DNA of 64,000 nt from Methylovirgula sp. (GTDB lineage Bacteria; Pseudomonadota; Alphaproteobacteria; Rhizobiales; Beijerinckiaceae), in NCBI RefSeq assembly GCF_037200945.1, contig NZ_JBBCGP010000001.1, forward strand, positions 2,230,501 to 2,294,500, in the 5' to 3' direction. The notes beneath the pieces are model-generated. The model had not been told where the DNA came from. It saw nothing but the letters and a program-made list of their open reading frames with translations, and did not search any database. Made by a program: the position numbers and the translations under genes. The first letter of the stretch is position 1; every line of letters starts with the position of its first letter. Positions 16,213-24,364 of the stretch are shown here, in pieces.

Positions 16213-17115
16213 ATGAAAAGCGATGTCTATCAGAAGATCACCAATCAGATTGTCAGCGAGCTTGAGAAGGGTGTCCGGCCATGGCTAAAGCCGTGGAGCG
16301 CGGAACATGCCGCCGGAAAGATCGTGCGGCCTTTGCGAGCCAACGGCATGCCCTATCGGGGGATCAATATCCTGATGCTGTGGTCGGCGGCGATGGCGAA
16401 CGGTTTCGCAACACCGATCTGGATGACCTTCAAACAGGCGCTCGACCTAAGCGCCCATGTGCGCAAGGGCGAACATGGCAGCCTAGTCGTCTATGCGGAT
16501 AAAATCGTGCGGACCGGACGGGACGCCGAAACGGGTGAAGAGTCTGAAGAGACTATCCCGTTCCTGAAGGCATATACCGTTTTCAACGTCGAGCAGATCG
16601 ACGGTCTGCCCGCGCATTATTACGCGAAGGCTGTACCGCGCGGGACTTCCATTCAGCGTATCGCGCACGCGGACGGTTTCTTTGCCGCGACTGGCGCAAT
16701 CGTGCGCCATGGCGGCAACCGGGCTTTCTATAGCCCGTCATCCGATCATGTTCAGATGCCGCCTTTCGAGGCGTTCCGCGACGCCGAAAGCTATTACGCC
16801 ACGCTCGCGCATGAATGCACGCATTGGACGCGCCATGCCTCGCGCCTCGACCGCGATTTCGGGCGCAAGCGCTGGGGCGACGGAGGCTATGCAATGGAGG
16901 AGCTTGTCGCCGAACTCGCCTCGGCCTTCCTGTCCGCCGATCTCGATTTGACGCCGGAGGTTCGCGAGGACCACGCCGCCTATATCGGCTCATGGCTGAA
17001 GGTGCTGAAGAATGACAAGCGCGCCATCTTCACCGCCGCATCGCATGCGCAGCGCGCGGCGGATTTCCTGCATGGCTTGCAGCAGCAGGCGTCGGCTGAG
17101 GCGGATGCCGCATGA
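16213..17115 (+). CDS. ardC: ArdC-like antirestriction protein (ssDNA-binding zincin)
   Basis: A 300-aa protein of the ArdC family carried by conjugative elements, which protects incoming DNA from restriction. The N-terminal half (YQKITNQIVSELEKGVRPWLKPW, then PYRGINILMLW and HVRKGEHGSLVVYADK) is the ssDNA-binding domain. The C-terminal half is a zincin-like metalloprotease with H200-E-C-T-H204 and a downstream glutamate in AMEELVAELASAFL as third ligand. Length and both domains are complete. It stands in its own transcription unit, as expected of an early-expressed protein on transfer. Confidence 0.93.
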   Translation: MKSDVYQKITNQIVSELEKGVRPWLKPWSAEHAAGKIVRPLRANGMPYRGINILMLWSAAMANGFATPIWMTFKQALDLSAHVRKGEHGSLVVYADKIVRTGRDAETGEESEETIPFLKAYTVFNVEQIDGLPAHYYAKAVPRGTSIQRIAHADGFFAATGAIVRHGGNRAFYSPSSDHVQMPPFEAFRDAESYYATLAHECTHWTRHASRLDRDFGRKRWGDGGYAMEELVAELASAFLSADLDLTPEVREDHAAYIGSWLKVLKNDKRAIFTAASHAQRAADFLHGLQQQASAEADAA

Positions 17116-17219
17116 AGTTCACCGATGCAGGGAGTGACGCCGTCGGCTGCCCGAAGATTGTTATGATAGCAGGTGTATGAGCGCGGTTGCGCGCCGATAG
17201 GCCCGCCATCCAAACGTGC

Positions 17220-17897
17220 TCAGAAATTCGTCACGGTATTGATCGCATTGAACAGGTACTCGGCCTGAGATTCTTCGAGATATTTAGCCAGGTAAATGTC
17301 GCGGCCACGCACGTTGACCCATACGGCGAAATTGTATTTGGCGATAAATTGGGTATAGGCGGACCCCAGGCTCGCGGTCATCTGCGCCACGCTCCCCTGT
17401 CGATGGATCGTCACGGCCGATGATTGGTAGGCATGGCGCGGTGTGCCGAAATAAACATGTGATATATCCTTGAGGGCGATCTGGCCCGGGTATTTCCGGC
17501 TATTTTTCTGTTCAAGCAAGATCGCGGAGGACGTGACCGAGAATTTGGCGACGCGCGGCCGGGCAAGGCTCATAGGCAGGGCAAAGATAAGGATGAAAGG
17601 GCTGAGCAACGCGGCCAGCGCTCCTAAGACTGCCAGCGGCCACCCGATCAAGAGGACAACGCCAAGAGGCAGGCTGTCCTTCGCGTGATCAATACTAGCG
17701 CCTATCGCAAGGCAGGCGGCCGCCGCGATTGTCATATAAAGCCAGCCACGGAGCGGCACCCACTTTTTTTGGATGACGACGAATTCCTTGCCGTCCCGGA
17801 GGTCCCGAATATTTATCGCCTCCGGCCGGTTCCGGCCGGCCTGGATGTAATCGTCGCCACCGTCGTCACCTGTCGCGGCATCCTGTACACGGCTCAT
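17220..17897 (-). CDS. Membrane protein of unknown function
   Basis: A 225-aa protein with a charged N-terminus, two closely spaced hydrophobic stretches (about residues 50-70 and 80-110) that look like membrane spans, and a C-terminal soluble region of about 110 residues with beta-rich pattern (VAKFSVTSSAILLEQ, then IALKDISHVYFGTP). That pattern resembles PH-like membrane-linked domains, though this is only an impression. It is the most downstream of a run of minus-strand genes (19910 to 17220) that code mainly for exported proteins. I do not recognise the family. Confidence 0.65.
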   Translation of the reverse strand: MSRVQDAATGDDGGDDYIQAGRNRPEAINIRDLRDGKEFVVIQKKWVPLRGWLYMTIAAAACLAIGASIDHAKDSLPLGVVLLIGWPLAVLGALAALLSPFILIFALPMSLARPRVAKFSVTSSAILLEQKNSRKYPGQIALKDISHVYFGTPRHAYQSSAVTIHRQGSVAQMTASLGSAYTQFIAKYNFAVWVNVRGRDIYLAKYLEESQAEYLFNAINTVTNF

Positions 17898-17939
17898 GAT
17901 CGGCCCTTCCCAAGATCGAGATGAAATAATCCGCTAGTC

Positions 17940-18509
17940 TCAGTCGCCGGAATCGAACGGATCGAATTCGTGATCGGTCATCTCGTCGAAGGCGCGGTGA
18001 CCCCAGTAATCGGAGCCGCTAGCCGCGCCGCCGCCGGATGTTTCGGCGTGCTTTGGCATCGCTGCCGCAATCGGCAGGACAGAAATGGCGAGCGCCATCT
18101 GCTGATCTTGCGGGTTGCGGGAATTTTTGACCTGGTTGAAAATCTGATTGAGACAATCGAGCGCGATGTCGTATTCCGGCTCGCGGTGTTTGACGAGAAC
18201 GGCCCTGACGAGGCGCAGTGTCTCGTTGTAATTCTTCGTCACGCCGAGGCCCGCGAAATACATCCTGGCGAGCAAAAGCGTGGCGAGGTCGTTGCCCTTC
18301 GCCGCCGCCCTGCGCAAATAAGCCGCCGCTTGCCGTTGATCGCCCCGATGCGCGGCCATCATCGCCGCCCGAAAATCCGGGGTGTTGAGCAATGCCTGCA
18401 TCGCTGGCGTGTTGGCGACAGAGGCTGGCACTTCGGCCTTTGCCGGCGGGCAGAAGCTGGCCGCCACCATGGCCGCCGCGATAAATGCGCCGCGCATACG
18501 CATCGTCAT
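17940..18509 (-). CDS. Exported Sel1-like repeat protein
   Basis: A 189-aa protein with an N-terminal signal peptide (about residues 1-25, cleavage near KAEV) and a Sel1/TPR-like helical repeat region: GDQRQAAAYLRRAAAKGNDLATLLLARMYFAGLGV is a good match to a Sel1 unit. Such repeats mediate protein contacts, here presumably in the periplasm. The C-terminus is acidic. It follows the 317-aa exported protein gene by 11 bases, so the two are likely cotranscribed. The start is an ATG in an MTMRMR context. Confidence 0.7.
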   Translation of the reverse strand: MTMRMRGAFIAAAMVAASFCPPAKAEVPASVANTPAMQALLNTPDFRAAMMAAHRGDQRQAAAYLRRAAAKGNDLATLLLARMYFAGLGVTKNYNETLRLVRAVLVKHREPEYDIALDCLNQIFNQVKNSRNPQDQQMALAISVLPIAAAMPKHAETSGGGAASGSDYWGHRAFDEMTDHEFDPFDSGD

Positions 18510-18520
18510 GAATGCCTCCC

Positions 18521-19474
18521 TCAGAGCTTCGGCTTGTTCGCCGCATCGGTATTGAGTTGTTTCGCGCGCGCCTCGTCGGCAGCCTTCCAGAAGGCCGCGC
18601 CATACGCCTTCAGCTCGGTGTGCGCTTGGCTGAGGTTCAGCAGGCTCGCGCGCATTTCGCCGACATAATCGCCCTGCTTCACAAAGCGCAGATTGACCTG
18701 CAAGACGACGCCGCAGCGTGCGAAATAATTGAGATTTCCGCTGCTGGTGAAATTGACGCCCTGCAGGAAGCCGTCATTGGTGAACTCTTCCTCGCCACGC
18801 TCGGTATAAACGCCAGCGCCATAAGCGTCGTCCCACAAGGTCTGTACGCCGCCATCGTGAAAGCAGCCGGGGAACAAATTTTTCGTGCGCTTCCATGCAT
18901 CCGGCTGCATCCAGGTGTAATTCATTTCGTACGGGAAATTTCCCTCTGACCGGACCGGCTCCCCGTATTTGGCTTTCAATGCTGCGAGTAAGGTAGCCGT
19001 CACCGGTTGGTGTCCCGGGGGATAAGCGGTGTAGCGCGAGACACCGATGATGTCCGTCGTGCCATCGTTGGGGTCGAACAGGACTTTGATGCGGTCCGCG
19101 CCAAAGTCGCCCGGTTGGCCGATGACGGGGCCGCCGAGGCCGACGGCCGCGCGGGCGCGCTCGTCCGCTTGCAGTTGCGCGTTCTTTTGCTGGTTGGCGC
19201 TCTGGACCGCCTTGCTGGTCAGGTCCGCGATGAAAGCGATCGGAACGACCTTTTGGAAATCGCCGGAGCGTAGCGCGCCGTTGAAATCGCTGATCGGCGC
19301 GCCCGGATAATTCTGCGCGATCAGCTTCCGCGCCTCGTCGCGGCTCATTGAAAGACGTATGCCGAGGATGTCGCTATCCGGTCCGAATGGCACATCGCCG
19401 GCAAAGGCTGGCGCTGCGCCCGTAAGGACAAGACCGGCCTGGGCGGCGGCAAGAAATCTGCGTCCCAAAAGCAT
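18521..19474 (-). CDS. Exported protein of unknown function
   Basis: A 317-aa protein with a signal peptide ending near AFAGD (about residue 25). The mature region begins DILGIRLSMSRDEARKLI, which resembles the opening repeat of exported proteins that compare a reference with parsed sequence parameters, and contains two cysteines (PGCFHDG and ARCGVV) that could form a disulfide. No catalytic motif is evident. It is followed 11 bases on by the Sel1-like protein gene. I do not recognise a named family. Confidence 0.65.
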   Translation of the reverse strand: MLLGRRFLAAAQAGLVLTGAAPAFAGDVPFGPDSDILGIRLSMSRDEARKLIAQNYPGAPISDFNGALRSGDFQKVVPIAFIADLTSKAVQSANQQKNAQLQADERARAAVGLGGPVIGQPGDFGADRIKVLFDPNDGTTDIIGVSRYTAYPPGHQPVTATLLAALKAKYGEPVRSEGNFPYEMNYTWMQPDAWKRTKNLFPGCFHDGGVQTLWDDAYGAGVYTERGEEEFTNDGFLQGVNFTSSGNLNYFARCGVVLQVNLRFVKQGDYVGEMRASLLNLSQAHTELKAYGAAFWKAADEARAKQLNTDAANKPKL

Positions 19475-19508
19475 TGGCTGTTTCTCCGCGATGAAAAATC
19501 GGCGAGCA

Positions 19509-19559
19509 CTATTTGTCGGTTATCATCACCCAAGTTCCGTCTTGCTGGACGAAGCGCGC
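19509..19559 (-). pseudogene. Tail remnant of a second copy of the small lipoprotein gene
   Basis: The minus-strand reading of these 51 bases is ARFVQQDGTWVMITDK followed by a stop. The lipoprotein gene immediately upstream (19587-19910) ends KRFIQQGSNWVVM. The shared RF-QQ-x2-WV-M pattern suggests that a tandem paralogue once followed and only its last codons remain. There is no start codon in this frame, since a stop precedes it. Confidence 0.5.
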
Positions 19560-19586
19560 CTAACCCGCACGGAACTCACCTATCGG

Positions 19587-19910
19587 CTACATCACCACCC
19601 AGTTTGATCCCTGCTGAATGAAACGCTTTTGCAAAACCTGGGTCGCAGGAAGGCCGTTCTTCATGGTGAGTTTTTGCGTAAAGGAGCACACGTAACCCGG
19701 CTCGCCGACAGCTTCCTTGCAATCAACGTCGGAGATATCGTTGTAAGTCGGCGCCATCGGTCCCAGCAGCTGGTTCATGCCGTTTTGCATGGCGCTCTTG
19801 ATGTCGTCGCTGGACGGACCGCTGGAGCAGGCTGAAAGGATCAGGAAAGCGGGCAGGCAGGCGCATTTCACCGCGGCGAAGCACCGGGCAATCGGCAAAG
19901 GCGTACGCAT
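19587..19910 (-). CDS. Small lipoprotein of unknown function
   Basis: A 107-aa protein with a lipoprotein signal: hydrophobic stretch ending LILSAC, where the cysteine would be acylated. The mature part is about 75 residues, with an ISDVDCKEAVGEPGYVCSF segment whose two cysteines may pair, and a C-terminal FIQQGSNWVVM. The form resembles small periplasmic lipoproteins found beside exported proteins on mobile elements. It heads the minus-strand run of exported-protein genes. Function is unknown. Confidence 0.65.
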   Translation of the reverse strand: MRTPLPIARCFAAVKCACLPAFLILSACSSGPSSDDIKSAMQNGMNQLLGPMAPTYNDISDVDCKEAVGEPGYVCSFTQKLTMKNGLPATQVLQKRFIQQGSNWVVM

Positions 19911-19950
19911 GAAAGAAGCCCCCGGACGGAATCGGCCGGCAACGTAGCGA

Positions 19951-20120
19951 AAATCCTGACTTATGCATGGGGCCGGATAAGACCCGGTGAAGGCATTCCC
20001 TAAAACGATACTTTACCGAAAAAGCCCGCGGTTTCGCATGGACCGCTTAGGGCAGGGCGTCGATCATCAAATCGTGAGCTTGGCAAAAAGCGGCTTGCAT
20101 AAATCAGGACTTATGCACGG
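19951..20120 (+). repeat. Pair of 20-bp repeats upstream of the serine recombinase gene
   Basis: AAATCCTGACTTATGCATGG (19951-19970) and AAATCAGGACTTATGCACGG (20101-20120) match at 17 of 20 positions and are spaced exactly 150 bases apart. The second copy also forms a dyad, TGCATAA (20096-20102) with TTATGCA (20111-20117). The pair ends 38 bases before the recombinase start, the place and scale of a resolvase res site, so these are candidate binding or crossover sites for it. Confidence 0.5.
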
Positions 20121-20158
20121 CCCCGCAGGCGCTGCCCCTGCGGGGCGGAGATGCAACC

Positions 20159-20761
20159 ATGTCGGTTTGTGGTTACGCGCGCGTCAGCGACAAAGGAAAG
20201 GAACTGGACATCCAGCTAGCGCAACTGCGCGCCGCCGGCTGCGAGCGCATATTCTGCGAGAAAGAGAGCGGCATGCATGACGATCGTCGCCAGCTAAGCC
20301 GCATGCTGAAGGCGCTGCGGCGAGGCGATAGCGTCATCGTTCCTGCACTTGACCGCCTCACACGCAGCGGTCCGTTCCAGATGCTTAGTGTTCTCCACGA
20401 AATAACTTCACGCGGAGCGACCTACAAATCGCTCGCAGAACCCTGGGCGGATACGACGCACGAATTTGGCGAAGTGCTCGCGGCGCTCGTTGGCTGGCTG
20501 GCGCGCAAGACGCGCGATGACATCGTTCGCCGCACAACGGCTGGACGCGAACGCGCCCGGGCAAAGGGCGTGAGGTTTGGACGGCCGCCCAAACTATCTG
20601 ACATCGAGCGGCAACAGGCGCGTGCGCGGCTTAACGCCGGAGAAAGTCAGAGGGCGGTTGCGCATTCATACCGGGTTAGCTGCTCGACGATTTCTCGCTT
20701 GAACAGGCCATATCCATCTTCGATCGGAGGAAACCGCAATATCCTAAGGATCTGGAGTTAG
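20159..20761 (+). CDS. Serine recombinase, resolvase/invertase family
   Basis: A 200-aa small serine recombinase. The catalytic serine is S10 in GYARVSDKG; the arginines of the active site lie in LDRLTRS and further on; the E-helix region is followed by GVRFGRPPKLS, the usual linker to a C-terminal helix-turn-helix (residues 145-185, SQRAVAHSYRVSCSTISRL). Length and order match resolvases and invertases of Tn3 and Pin type. No transposase accompanies it. Its end overlaps the convergent phosphorylase-like gene by 18 bases. Confidence 0.88.
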   Translation: MSVCGYARVSDKGKELDIQLAQLRAAGCERIFCEKESGMHDDRRQLSRMLKALRRGDSVIVPALDRLTRSGPFQMLSVLHEITSRGATYKSLAEPWADTTHEFGEVLAALVGWLARKTRDDIVRRTTAGRERARAKGVRFGRPPKLSDIERQQARARLNAGESQRAVAHSYRVSCSTISRLNRPYPSSIGGNRNILRIWS

Positions 20762-21670
20762 AGCACGCGCCCCTATTACGGATAACAACGCGGCAGTCAC
20801 GACCGCAGCGTTTTTCACAGCCCTGTCTTTCCACTTCACGGGACGGAGTTCAGTTTGCGATTTCCGACCGGCATAATCCGAAATTCCTCGGATCATGATC
20901 CCGTGACAGCGGTTGGATTCGGACCCATTGATCGATGATTTTGGGATCGATTGAATGGCGGTGAAAAATCCATGCGATTCCATGTCAACGATCGCAGCTT
21001 TTCGCAGATTATTGTGGGCATTCGTAGTAATAAATCTACGATACGCGATGCTATCGATGACCATACCGCAGGAGAAAATATCAACGTCATCGTGTATTTT
21101 TGCTGCTCGAAATTCCAGCTCTTCATCGCCCAGCGTCATTGTCGTACCGACTTCGCTTTCTAAAGCAATATTATCAATTTCCAGAGCAGCGATCAGATCG
21201 CTAGCCTCCACCGCATAGCTTATCGTCGACAGTTCCGATATCAGCGCAGTTTCTTCAAAGAAGAACTCTTTGAACGCAGAGTCTTGCTTTCTTTCATCGT
21301 AATCCGGTTGGCCTTTCTCGCTAATTTTATCGTACCGGCGTATGACTGCTTTTTTTGGTATTACAACATCACCCAGCTGGATTTGGCTTGGCTTGAGACT
21401 CGCGGCAGTGCCCACAAAAATGATTATTTCAGGATTTGACTCGGTTATCACTTGAGCGACGCGTACGGCGGCGCTCATATGACCCATGTCTATACAGGTC
21501 GTAACTTTGACCGTTAATGAACCTGCAACGATGAAACCATTTTCTCGGCCAGGAATAAGCTCGAAGCCAGACGTTTTTCGAAATGTCCCGATAACAGATC
21601 GCGCTTCTTCAGATTTCGCGCAAATGACACAAACATCAAATGCCTTCCGCGCGCGTAGATTAGTGGCCAT
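20744..21670 (-). CDS. Phosphorylase-superfamily (PNP/UDP) protein, possible defence effector
   Basis: A 308-aa protein of the PNP_UDP_1 fold, which breaks N-glycosidic bonds of nucleosides or nucleotides. Visible signatures are IIIFVGTAASLKPSQIQLGDVVIP, the base-binding VDMESHGFF and the catalytic-region RGISDYAGRKS. Related proteins serve as effectors in several bacterial immune systems, where some cleave ATP upon infection (established for PNP effectors of Detocs and others). The ATG at 21670 is preferred; a GTG at 21688 is possible. A small unknown protein gene lies about 50 bases upstream on the same strand, so the two are likely an operon. Effector function is inference. Confidence 0.8.
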   Translation of the reverse strand: MATNLRARKAFDVCVICAKSEEARSVIGTFRKTSGFELIPGRENGFIVAGSLTVKVTTCIDMGHMSAAVRVAQVITESNPEIIIFVGTAASLKPSQIQLGDVVIPKKAVIRRYDKISEKGQPDYDERKQDSAFKEFFFEETALISELSTISYAVEASDLIAALEIDNIALESEVGTTMTLGDEELEFRAAKIHDDVDIFSCGMVIDSIAYRRFITTNAHNNLRKAAIVDMESHGFFTAIQSIPKSSINGSESNRCHGIMIRGISDYAGRKSQTELRPVKWKDRAVKNAAVVTAALLSVIGARALTPDP

Positions 21671-21720
21671 TATTTTTAGCCGCCCCACCCTAGCTTGTTA
21701 TGATTTCTGAATTTTTGGAA

Positions 21721-22098
21721 TTATGGGGAAGGGGTGATGATTTTAGCGCCGAATTGAACCTGTGATATCCCAAGAGAACGATACATTTCCTTTGATTCCT
21801 CTGACCCCAGAGCAGAAAGAACGTCTTTCCTATTAAAAGGCTCTTCCAATTCTAAATGGAAAAACGCCTTTATACACGCAGGTATTTGTTTCACGATCAC
21901 GGGGACAGAACCGGTTATTTCTTGAACATACTCTTGGAACGACGTAATCCGACCACCGCTATATTTCGTAAAAGGCTCATCGAACACAGCTATTAAATTT
22001 GCATTCTCACAGTCAAATTGCGACGGTTTCCCCGAAATCGCGCCGACTAGAGTAGCGCGAACTCGTCGTTCATTTTCCTGCGGATCGAATTGCTTCAT
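21721..22098 (-). CDS. Small unknown protein paired with the phosphorylase-like gene
   Basis: A 125-aa cytoplasmic protein starting MKQFDPQENERRVRATLVG; a GTG at 22104 would add two residues. It has no membrane span or signal and no motif I recognise. Composition is ordinary, with an alternating strand-helix pattern in the middle (VPVIVKQIPACIKAFFHLEL). It lies just upstream of the phosphorylase-like gene on the same strand, and codon use is AT-richer than the chromosome, like its partner. It may be the sensor or control subunit, by analogy with two-gene defence modules. Confidence 0.6.
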   Translation of the reverse strand: MKQFDPQENERRVRATLVGAISGKPSQFDCENANLIAVFDEPFTKYSGGRITSFQEYVQEITGSVPVIVKQIPACIKAFFHLELEEPFNRKDVLSALGSEESKEMYRSLGISQVQFGAKIITPSP

Positions 22099-22104
22099 TG
22101 CCAC

Positions 22105-22657
22105 TTCACTGAAAGATCATCGACGGTGGTTGATGCAAAAACAAATCCAAAACCCAGCAAAACATCGCGCGGACAATCATATTTGATTCGCTAGGGAATT
22201 ATCTCACTATCCTCAGCCGCATGCAAGCTATGAAAGTATAGGCATCATTGATTACTGTAGATTTAGGAAATGTCGCTGTGGGGAGCGACCTTAATGCGCT
22301 TATTGCTGAAAAATTCATAGCGCACTTGATCGACCGATCGAGGCGATCGGCGAGCACGGCGTATACTTAGAAAGAAACGAGCCGTCTCAGGGCGCTCGCT
22401 TCCGCACTGTGCCTGCGTACTCAGCGTATTCTGGAGACTCTGTCTCGCTTTTGACCTTCCGCTGATCCGCCTCAGCCTTCCGGCGGAGTGGGCACTGAGG
22501 CCGCCTCGGCGCCGATTTCAAAGATTTGGAAAGGGCGCGTCTCACGCGACCATATTTAAAACTTCTGCTTCGGTGCCATTTCAAATCGATCGAAAACAAT
22601 AAGCTGAATGCAAATGCTAGAGCGTAGCCTTCTAACGCTTGCGGGGGAGGAAGAGCG
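22105..22657. other. Gene-free AT-richer stretch
   Basis: About 550 bases without a convincing gene. A 93-codon minus-strand frame (22387-22668) crosses it but has biased, basic composition and no ribosome site. The promoter of the small-protein/phosphorylase pair should lie at the left end, and that of the plus-strand gene at 22658 at the right end. No repeat, tRNA or transposon end was seen. Confidence 0.4.
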
Positions 22658-23383
22658 ATGGCGGGCATTCTTTATATCGCGGAAAGTGCGAAACTACACG
22701 AACGGCTACGCAAGACAGCAACGCTAGGCGTAGGAGACAAAGTCTTCAAGGTCGGCGTTGCGGGCAAGGATGCCATCACATGCCACGAAAGATTTAGACT
22801 GACAGGAAACGGTCAGCCAAAATTTTCCTGGCCCTTCGGGTCGGATGATTGGTGCCCGGTGCATTGTACCTTCCGTTACACCGAACTTCCCCGCGACGGG
22901 CTGCGGTCTTTATTCGAAGATTTTGAAATTGAAGTTCACAAAAAACTGCAATCCGTCGCTGAAAGCTACGGGTATCGCTTTCGCGAAGTCTATTTCTCAA
23001 ATTTTCAAATCGTCGGTCCTCGGACGAGCGGTCGATCGGTTAAGGTCTCCGAGGCGTTGCCTGAACTCGCGATTGGCTCGTCCTATCGCGCTGAGAGCGA
23101 AGTGCATGTCGTCAGATGCGGAGATGAGGAGCACTTTTCAAACGGAATTCGCGGCCTGTGCGCTCGTTATTTGGCAGGCGAAAAGGATTTGACAGGCAGT
23201 TCGATACCACCAGACCAAATCCTGGCATGGATCACTATGTTTGCGAACACCTTCGTTCAGTATCTCGCTGATAATACCATCCCGTTCAAATGTGGAGGCG
23301 CGGGGATCACCGACGCTTGGAGAGGCGGAAACGGACGCTGCGGCTTCGCGGATGATTCACCTCGAGCGGAAGAAGCCACGTAA
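22658..23383 (+). CDS. Unknown protein, YIG-like N-terminus
   Basis: A 241-aa protein with a strong ribosome site (GGGGGAGGAAGAG six bases before ATG). I do not recognise it. The N-terminus ILYIAESAK, then KVFKVGVAG about 25 residues on, loosely recalls the paired YI-G / KVG strands of GIY-YIG or T5orf172-type nucleases, and a conserved arginine would be ERFR; this is weak. A second half (residues 150-230) is separate in character. It is a solitary cargo gene between the phosphorylase pair and the conjugation-associated small genes. Confidence 0.55.
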   Translation: MAGILYIAESAKLHERLRKTATLGVGDKVFKVGVAGKDAITCHERFRLTGNGQPKFSWPFGSDDWCPVHCTFRYTELPRDGLRSLFEDFEIEVHKKLQSVAESYGYRFREVYFSNFQIVGPRTSGRSVKVSEALPELAIGSSYRAESEVHVVRCGDEEHFSNGIRGLCARYLAGEKDLTGSSIPPDQILAWITMFANTFVQYLADNTIPFKCGGAGITDAWRGGNGRCGFADDSPRAEEAT

Positions 23384-23792
23384 TGCGATGCCGTCAAGAA
23401 ACACAAAGGATGCTGCCCGTTAAATATTTTCCGGTCCGCCATATCGTGCCGCCGCCCTCGCAATGGTAGCCGGCATTCGTCGCAACGGATTTGCAAGCCA
23501 GCCGTAATATTTTCCGTTCCGCATCGACGTATCCGCGCTGTGTCGCTTCCGTGGTCGCCCTGATCCTTTGGCTTTCATCAGAGCAGCCCCAAAGGCGTCC
23601 TCTCTTTGCGCCCGGTTTCTGCCGGGGCGCGCGGACCTGTCAAAGCCGCTCGCTTCCGCGCTTCGCTTGTGCAGCTTCGCGCCCTCCGGGGAGCCTTCGG
23701 CTCGCTTTGACAGGCCCGCTGATACGCCCCGGCCTTGAAACGGGCATCGAGGCCGCCATTGGGGCGGGCTCACAAGCGAAAGGATCAGTATC
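23384..23792. repeat. Non-coding region with an 18-bp direct repeat
   Basis: This 409-base stretch has no convincing gene. It contains AATATTTTCCGGTCCGCC (23423-23440) and AATATTTTCCGTTCCGCA (23506-23523), matching at 16 of 18 positions. A related AATATTGTCCG lies far downstream in the hairpin at 25332-25358 before mobC. The repeats may bind a regulator of the transfer genes. The rest is GC-rich leader for the gene at 23793. Confidence 0.4.
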
Positions 23793-24014
23793 ATGACGAC
23801 CGAAACCACCAACGACCGCCCGACGCATCGCATCTATGCCGTGACCAAGAACGGCAAGAAGCGATTCTGGCAACCCATCGGGGCACTTTGGGCCCACGCT
23901 GACGGCAAGGGCTTCAACGAGAAGCGCGATTACCAGCCGCTCAACGGTGCCGAGATCGTCATCCGCGAAATCCGCGACGAGCCGGAAACCGACGGTAACG
24001 GGGGCGCTCAGTGA
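23793..24014 (+). CDS. Small conserved mobile-element protein
   Basis: A 73-aa protein beginning MTTETTNDRPTHRIYAVTKNG and containing KKRFWQPIGALWAHADGKGF, a pattern often met near transfer genes of alphaproteobacterial plasmids and integrative elements; its role is not known. The sequence looks like a single small beta-rich domain. Its TGA overlaps the GTG start of the next gene (GTGA, 24011-24014), so the two are coupled. Confidence 0.7.
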   Translation: MTTETTNDRPTHRIYAVTKNGKKRFWQPIGALWAHADGKGFNEKRDYQPLNGAEIVIREIRDEPETDGNGGAQ

Positions 24015-24322
24015 GCGCCCCCTCACGCCGCCGGGCGAAGAAGCGGATCATTACCTTCACCCTCGTCATCGAGGCGCAGGAGATGATCGTCAGCTATCAG
24101 GCGGACTGGATGCCCGATGTCGGCCATTTCGAGTTCCGCAGCCCGCACGAACCGCTGAAGCGGATTCCCGTCAGCGAGACCGGCTATCGCAGCCTGTTCG
24201 CCCCAATGGAGGAAGTCGCGGCGTTCGACAGCCCGCAGGATTACGCTCGCGAGGCAGCGATGTCGCTGCTATCCGAGCGGGCGCGAAAGCCGCAGGATCG
24301 CGGTCAGCTTGCGTTGTTCTGA
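24011..24322 (+). CDS. Small conserved mobile-element protein
   Basis: A 103-aa protein with a basic N-terminus (SRRRAKKRIITF) and the conserved-looking core YQADWMPDVGHFEFRSPHEPLKRIPVSETGYRSLF. It is the second gene of a two-gene unit often found on alphaproteobacterial mobile elements; no function is known to me. The coupled GTG start is used; an internal ATG (MIVSYQADW) is a possible alternative. A hairpin terminator follows nine bases after the stop. Confidence 0.7.
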   Translation: MSAPSRRRAKKRIITFTLVIEAQEMIVSYQADWMPDVGHFEFRSPHEPLKRIPVSETGYRSLFAPMEEVAAFDSPQDYAREAAMSLLSERARKPQDRGQLALF

Positions 24323-24330
24323 AAAGCAGA

Positions 24331-24352
24331 CCCCTGCCGGTTCCGGCAGGGG
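24331..24352 (+). terminator. Hairpin terminator between two small genes
   Basis: CCCCTGCCGG-TT-CCGGCAGGGG is a perfect 10-bp inverted repeat followed by CTTTGCC. It sits between the plus-strand gene ending at 24322 and the minus-strand gene ending at 24365, so it can serve both as a shared terminator. The T-tract is short. Confidence 0.6.
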
Positions 24353-24364
24353 CTTTGCCCGCGT

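Noticed and set aside
22387..22668. 93-codon minus-strand frame
   Set aside because: Basic, low-complexity product without ribosome site, overlapping the start of the plus-strand gene at 22658.
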